64,000 bases of DNA from Bombyx mori (Eukaryota > Arthropoda > Insecta > Lepidoptera > Bombycidae), in assembly GCF_030269925.1 (NCBI RefSeq), contig NC_085107.1, forward strand, positions 15,440,001-15,504,000. Reading direction: 5' to 3'. Shown here piece after piece: positions 57,656 to 64,000 of this stretch. Made by a program: the position numbers and the translations under genes. Every line of letters begins with the position of its first letter. Positions within the stretch are counted from its first letter, which is position 1. The notes beneath the pieces are model-generated. The model did not search any database. It worked only from the letters and a program-made list of their open reading frames with translations, and was not told where the DNA came from.

Positions 57656-59172
57656 TTGTTTCTATGGACTAGGTTTCAAGTCGAACTCTTCGTCGTGGTA
57701 TTTAATGAGAATAAGAGCCGAATAACACCGACAGTAGATTCAACAAGACATGTTTTGGGCGACGGCGGCTTTGCATTGCCCCTGCCGCCTGAGTCGGATA
57801 TGTAAATAGGTGGCCACGATAAGAAGGTTATGGTGACAAGCGGCTTTTTGGAAGAACCCATGGAACCTATCACTGATTAGCTGCAGAAATAAGCAGGATG
57901 ATTATTTCTATGCCATTGTACCTCATGGAAATACTACTACTGTACTTCGATACCTACCCGCGTGAATTCACAGAACCTTCTTTTTTTTTTAATATTGAGA
58001 GAGTATTTTTTTGTCTCGTTTACTATTTTTCTATATTACCCTTCTAATTACTACTTCTTGTCAGAAACTGAAATCACAGTGCTACAGTGCATACTGAAAA
58101 CTTTCCGGGATTTATTTCATCACACAATGCTGTTCTTTCATCGCAAAAGGGCTCACATTTTAAGTACGATTATGAGGAAGTCTATTATCCATATGTTCAA
58201 TGCTTATAACACATAACAATTATCATGGGCCATAAAAATAGAGACTTATTTTACTTTATCGTCAAAAATCCAATTACGGGCCTGGACATTGCTAATGTGT
58301 TTCAATTTAAACGGCCTAAGGTCGGCCTTTTGTACGCCAAACATTGCAATATACATCACTTCTCAAGATGACCAGCAGTTTGCTACACAAGCTTATTCAG
58401 CCTGTGCAACTCACCAAAGTATTGCGATTTATTGGTATGTATTTTTTTTTATATTGCCCACAAAATATACTCTACTACCGCATGAAACTGAAGAAAACTT
58501 ATCTAAATCTGAGTTTGTAAGGTTTGATAAGGTTATTTCTAAGTAAAGTAATACAAGACATGGAATAATGATCATCAACAGCCTGCAGATAACTACGGCA
58601 GTATTTAGTCCTCCGTGGTGAATAAAAAAATGAGGGAGCATAGTATTATGAATATCTGGTAAGTAAAATTTAAAAATTTTAATTTTTTATCACACGAGTT
58701 GAATATAATGACTAATACTACAGTTAAATAGGGTTATAAAAACTACCTATAAAATGATTACATATCTCGTATCTTGTGATAATTGTATAATAATTTATCT
58801 AAAATATTAAACGTGTTTCTAATTTCAAATTTGCAATTGGCCGCGTCAATTACAATTTGCAGTCAAATTGTTGGTATTTAAATGGTATACATAGCCGACT
58901 TAACCTAATAGGTGTATGGCTCTAATAAAGAATAAAATAAAATAAAAATGTTATACATTGAATTACATCTTTATAAAATACAATGTGAAATTCACAAACG
59001 TGATAAAAAATAATACCGATAACTTTCCTCGAAAATATTCAATAGAACTAATTCAAATTTATTTTTTATGTACAAGGTTGTATGTTGATTTTTTTTATTT
59101 CAAATCAAGCCCGTAAGCAAAGTGCTTTAAGCACTTTGTATATAATTATATTTAATGAAATAATTGCAACTA

Positions 59173-59590
59173 CTAGTAGGTCCCCCAGTAGTCGAAATTC
59201 GACTATAATTATTGGAATTGTAAATTTGTACACTATTATGATTGTATTTTGTACCTCTGTAATCACAAATTTCGCCAAGACTACACTATAAAAATATTAA
59301 CAAAGACAAACAATATTTAATCTATTCTCAATTTGACAACAGACGTCAAGAACAAAAGTTTGACAATAAATAGTATGCATGTGTGCGTGCATCAAATACA
59401 TGGTATGTAGTGTGTGTAATCTTTTCTTTATTGATTTAATGTATCTTTTATGAATTATTTAAAAAAAATATTAGTATTATGCACTTCTTCTCCATATTCT
59501 CTATAGGTGTAGAAAATTTCATACTCCTCCGACCGCGCAATTTTCGTAAAAAGGGATACAAAGTTTTTGTTTCACGTATTAATATATAGA
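59173..59590 (-). mobile_element. Non-autonomous Helitron, copy E, intact ends
   Basis: On the minus strand it begins TCTATATATTAATACGTGAA and ends with hairpin GTCGAATTTCGAC and CTAG, inserted between A and T. It is one of the best preserved copies in the window. Confidence 0.87.
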
Positions 59591-59810
59591 TATTTTTCGG
59601 TTTTCCCGAGTCGTCGGAAATAACAAGATAAAACTAATAAACACGAGACTAAACAGTAAAATTAGTCCTTATTAATTACTTAATCTAATGTGTGATAGAC
59701 AGATACGATTAATATATACTAAATAATATATAATTTGATTAGTAGAATTTTAATAAAAAATTGTAACCGTTGGTAATATTTTGAATTGCTTTTTTGTTAC
59801 TATTAGTTAA

Positions 59811-60060
59811 CGGTCATCGTTCTCGTCGAACCCGTCGCTTGCGACGAAGGGCTCGACGAGTAAATTAACCCTCAGACACAGTTTTTCGCTAGATCATCTC
59901 AGTGGGTCGCGTTTCCGATACGGTGGTGGATTCTGCGAAGCACGGCTCATGCTAGGGTTCGTGTTAGCAACGTCGTCAGGTTTGAGCCCCGTGAGCTCAC
60001 CTACTAGTTAAGGTTACGCTGATATAGCCTCTCAAGGTTCTCAGCTTAAGTAGGAAAAAA
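59811..60060 (+). repeat. Interspersed GTGAGCTCACCTAC repeat, full copy
   Basis: It spans the same limits as copy 1 (GTCATCGTTCTCGTCGAACC to AAGTAGGAAAAAA) with small deletions, and shows how far the two have diverged. Confidence 0.78.
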
Positions 60061-60131
60061 ACTATTAGTTATGTAGTGACATCTATTGCCGAATACGAGA
60101 AAGCAAATCCAATTAAAGTTATGGAAAAAAA

Positions 60132-60585
60132 GTCTGTGCGCTTAGTGCGAGTTTTTTATCGTTCTCGATAGCGTAAAAGTTAACCCAATTTTGTATGCAG
60201 TTGGAACAGCGCCCCTAACGGCAAACGTAGGCAAACGATCCCATTCCATACAAACATAGTTCTACCGTACATAGCTCGAACAAACCGCTGGTATTTCTCT
60301 GGCACTCCTTTCACTTTCATGCTCCACCACAGGACCTCGCGGGGAACCCTATCATACGCTTTTTCCAAATCAACAAACATGTGCACTTTTTTACTTGCAC
60401 GGCGGTATTATTCGCACAATTAGCGAAGGGAAAAACAGCGCCCCTAGCGGCAAACGTAGGCAAACGTTCAATTCCATATGGAATGGGATCATTTGCCGCT
60501 GGGGGCGCTGTTCCGACTGCATACAAAATTGGGTTAACTCGTACGCTATCGAGAACGTTAAAAAACTCGCACTAAGCATACTGTG
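60132..60585. mobile_element. Large inverted-repeat element with captured LINE fragment
   Basis: The arms are about 75 bases: left CTTAGTGCGAGTTTTTTATC...GTTGGAACAGCGCC, right GGCGCTGTTCCGACTGCATAC...AAAAACTCGCACTAAGC. They match closely in reverse complement. Between them lie a reversed reverse-transcriptase fragment (60250-60390) and a second copy of the GCGGCAAACGTAGGCAAACG core. Confidence 0.75.
60250..60390 (-). mobile_element. Reverse transcriptase fragment of a non-LTR element
   Basis: The minus-strand frame reads FVDLEKAYDRVPREVLWWSM and VPEKYQRFVRAMYG, the conserved FxDxxKAYD block of LINE reverse transcriptases, including its first catalytic Asp. It is only about 45 residues, bounded on both sides by the inverted-repeat element. 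Confidence 0.85.
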
Positions 60586-62814
60586 CCTTTGGTCTACTCT
60601 AGTAAATGTGTTCGAAAGTCAATCAAAATCTGAGCTTCCTTGATGTTGTTATCAAAATGGTTTCTGTCATAAGTCAAGAGCAAGAGAGCCACAGTAGTAG
60701 CTAAGAATATCTCCTGTTTTACATAGGCTTTTAATATCATCGAAGCCTTGCGTATTGAAATAAGCTACGTACATATATAACGTTTGGAATTCCGGCAAAT
60801 AGCCAGGACTTGGGCTTGGTAAATGTCTGGTATCCGCTTGCTTCATAATATTCTGGTAGACTCTGTTTTACTTCAAAATAGTTCAGTTTAGAACCAAAGA
60901 TGTATTTAAATTTAAAAATTGTTGGCTTTAATCGAGCCATTCAGCTCCATGATTTGAATCTACAATATTTTTGACTCTTTGCAATAATTATAAAATTTTC
61001 TATGTTAGGTACTAACTGCGGATACATACCTAGGTAAGAGGATGGAAAAAATGTATTTGGTCTAACTTAACGCCAATGCACATTATTCCATTTATTTATT
61101 TTTTAATTTTTTTAATTAAACTGTATACCAATTAATTGCTCCTTCAGGATTTATATTTGTTTTTTTTTCACGATTAAAACCGCGTAGAAAGTTTAGGCAT
61201 TATAGTTGACGCATGCGCAGTACACATATTTTGCATACATTTATTCAACTAATAAAAATAGTAAATTAAACAAAAAACGAGTAATTTCGAAAGAGAACAA
61301 ACGTGTTTTATATAAGAACAATCGAAAATGAATATTTACGAGTCATTAAGGATGAAAAAATATTAAAAATTGCATTAGAGGGGCTAACTTGTAGGTATAT
61401 TTTTAAATTTTTTTTTTAAATAAATAACTGCAAAACAAATAATTATTAACAGTGAACAATCATGAACAAATGATGAACAAAGGAATTAATAGAAAATAAC
61501 CATAAAATAGGAAAAAATTTTTTTTTGAGGGGCTAACTTCATTCACCTCTAGGTACGTACCGTAGTCCGTACGTAGATTAATAAATAACTTTATAATTAT
61601 TTTTTTTTTTAAAGATTTTATGGCCTAGTAACTAAGACTTTTAGGTCAAGTCTTATTTTAATGTATAATATTATTATTTTTATGAAAAATTATATTAGTG
61701 AAAGTAAATGAAATGAGATGAGATGATATGGGATCAAATATAATCTCAGTAAAACGTAGGCCATTTACTAAGACTTTTTCAGTGGACTTTTTGTAGGATC
61801 CTGAGAAGTTATGTCCAGCGGCTTTGTTTTATTTTCCCACATTTGTTCACTTTCACAGATACTAAATAGTTAATAAACCACCGTTATTACACATTTAAAT
61901 CTGAGCGAACACTAAATAGACAAAATAAACACACACCACTTCACTCCTCGCGTTCCCGTCAAAAAGTTTGTCTTTATAATAATAACTCTATTATTATTCT
62001 CTCTCTCTATTAACTCTAATAACTCTATTCAGTAAAGATACTTGTTTTAATCTGCCAGCATTATGTTAATTAACTTTTTTCTTTCTAAATTTATACTCCA
62101 ATCCATTATCATTATATAAAATTAGCGCTTTTAAATATTCACTGGAACTCAAATGACATGTTACAGTTACTCATGTTATAGTTTTAAGCTTTTTAAAACC
62201 TTCTTTAAAAACGACACGAGTTTCCGTGTAGTTTCAAGTGCAATTTCCGTTACATATTTAGATAAGTATTATAGAGAGCTTTTAGGATCAGAAATAGCAT
62301 AAATGTACAAACAATCGATTAGACATATTAATGAAACAAATAAATTCCGAACAGTAACATTTTAAATCAAAACAACATGACTTTAAAAAATTTAAACGAA
62401 ACTTCACTCTGTACCTCATACAATAAAAGATAATTAACCTAAATAAATGAGTATAACGTAAATGCCGTAACGATTTACTGGCTAGTATAGAAATACGTAG
62501 AAACGTATGCTCAAAATTACATTACTAGTGTTATTTTGAAACTTAGACTCTGGAACTAGCTTAGCAAGGAAGCCTGAGGTTAGCAATTGAAATAGATGAC
62601 GTTACAATCATAAAACAAGTAGGTATCTAACTCGTCTTAAGCTTGAGAAAATTAGTATTGTCTATTTACATACCTATTCGCGGTGATACTTTTTTCTTCT
62701 TAAATGTGTATTAGTGTATCAGGCTAAGGTATTTAGTACTCTGTGACTAAATACTAGTGACTAGTGAATGAATGTTAGACCTATTATAAACAAAGAGAAT
62801 CAACTAGGTAGGTA

Positions 62815-63490
62815 CCGGCTCACTGAATTTGACCCCACTTTTTTTGATTTTCGGATTTTTTTTTATGTGAAACATCTATATCCGCACGTAAAACCGATTT
62901 CCAGCGTGGCGACGCATGCCGTGGCGACGCGTCGCCACGCTATATGATGGTATATATATACCGAGGGAGATCGCTACACTGAGCTCGGATACCTATAGTG
63001 TATACTCCGTAGTGTATACAGTGTTGTTTACTACAGGACACCTAACCTGTGTTTTACTTGAAAACAAATTATTTTTACAAAATAATGTCGATGTTTCACA
63101 TCTGCCAGATGCGTCCCGTGACGGCTCACACATTTTTTTAAAATTAATATTTTTTATTTTTTATTATTTGTTCGTCATTTGTTCATTAATGTTCAAATGT
63201 AAAAATTGTTTGTTCGTCTTTTATTTATTTATAATTAATTAAACAAATGATCACCCTTAAGTTGGCCTCCTTTACTAGATATCTTTATTTTTATCACTCA
63301 GATTAATTAATTTTGATCAATTGTCGTTTGTTCGACGACTATTGGTGATTGTTCGATCATAAAAACAATTAAATTCGCAATCATTAATTATTTTATATCT
63401 AATAAGCAAACCATCAACAATAAAATCTTGTTTATTATAGAGTATATAATTATAAAAGTATAAAAGAGGGATCAAATTCAGTGAGATGTA
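62815..63490. mobile_element. Putative inverted-repeat element with GC-rich palindrome inside
   Basis: Left CTCACTGAATTTGACCCC and right GGGATCAAATTCAGTGAG are inverted copies with one mismatch, about 640 bases apart. Inside, at 62903-62941, lies AGCGTGGCGACGC...GCGTCGCCACGCT, including the perfect palindrome GTGGCGACGCGTCGCCAC. No protein is supported. Confidence 0.5.
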
Positions 63491-64000
63491 GGTTCTTATG
63501 TACCCAAACCATGAAGTTAATAAGTACCTACATTAATACAATAGTACCTACAATAGTAGTAGTACCTAGAATAATAACTCTATGACCCAAACCCATGGAG
63601 TTCATAAGTACCTACAACAGTAACTCTATGCCCCCATAGTAGATATGAACCATAGACTTAATATTTGAGAACATAGGCTGTGATGTAAAAATCACTACAT
63701 ACATAGAGCATGACGATCAAACTTCAAAGTAGCTGAAAGTGATTCAAAGGCCAACCCCGCAAAGTGACGCGTTTGTAGCATATTTTGTTAATTTATTTGC
63801 TCATAACAATGCAACCGACGTAGTAATTCAGTAAATTTAGTTGTATAAAACGTAACCTTTTAAGTGCTGTTCAATATATTATTCGATTATTTCATTATAA
63901 CTGTACAAATACGAGCAATGTGGAACAAGTAGTCCAAATTTTCGTCATAATCCAATAATTCTCGGATGTTAATGAAGGTCTTCATACAAGATGGGCTTAC

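Larger units (their letters stand above)
56850..64000. other. Gene-free region upstream of the aldo/keto reductase gene
   Basis: No exon was supported in 7 kb. It holds SINE, LINE, Helitron and inverted-repeat elements listed separately. The stretches 57.9-59.1, 60.6-62.8 and 63.5-64.0 kb are AT-rich with long T and A runs, a CT run near 62000, and nothing recognised. The longest frames there are AT-driven. Confidence 0.5.

Noticed and set aside
62916..63242. 108-residue plus-strand frame
   Set aside because: The second half is Phe/Ile/Tyr-rich from AT runs, and the start lies in the GC-rich palindrome. No coding evidence.

Overview
This is a stretch of a lepidopteran nuclear genome, most likely a Bombyx silkmoth. 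The sequence is AT-rich and its genes are split by short phase-consistent introns with GT..AG borders. The gene-free DNA is full of Bm1-type tRNA-derived SINEs, Lep-type Helitrons with hairpin-CTAG ends inserted between A and T, RTE/CR1-like LINE tails, a decayed mariner and several inverted-repeat MITEs. The species call is inferred from these repeats and not from any single gene.

Four protein-coding genes can be assembled exon by exon, all in frame. (1) 2100-13890, plus strand: the ubiquitin shuttle and aspartic protease Ddi1/Rngo. It has a UBL, a retroviral-type protease domain with DSGA and a C-terminal UBA. It also appears able to stop early at 8423 without the UBA, and it carries two related Ser/Thr/Pro-rich linker exons. 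(2) 21577-25459, minus strand: a BCAR3/SH2D3 (NSP family) adaptor with an SH2 domain and a CDC25/RasGEF-like C-terminal domain. (3) 26499-31335, plus strand: a 1292-residue GH38 alpha-mannosidase-II-like protein. Its fold is well conserved, but the catalytic nucleophile, the general acid and one zinc ligand are replaced, so it looks like a pseudoenzyme. (4) 31814-56778, minus strand: an aldo/keto reductase of the L-galactose-dehydrogenase-like group, seven exons spread over 25 kb, with Glu in place of the catalytic Asp.

Layout: genes 2 and 3 are divergent across about 1 kb. Genes 3 and 4 converge with their stop codons under 0.5 kb apart. The introns of genes 1 and 4, the 13.9-21.6 kb gap and everything right of 56.8 kb are mobile-element graveyards. 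No tRNA, rRNA, CRISPR or operon was seen. The genes do not form an obvious pathway. The proteasome shuttle, the integrin/Cas adaptor, the Golgi glycosidase-like protein and the oxidoreductase look like ordinary neighbours.

The points most worth following are the catalytically gutted but open GH38 protein, the two 3' ends and duplicated linker exons of Ddi1 (one linker exon has a SINE at its acceptor), and a perfect ecdysone-response-element-like palindrome at 17.44 kb.
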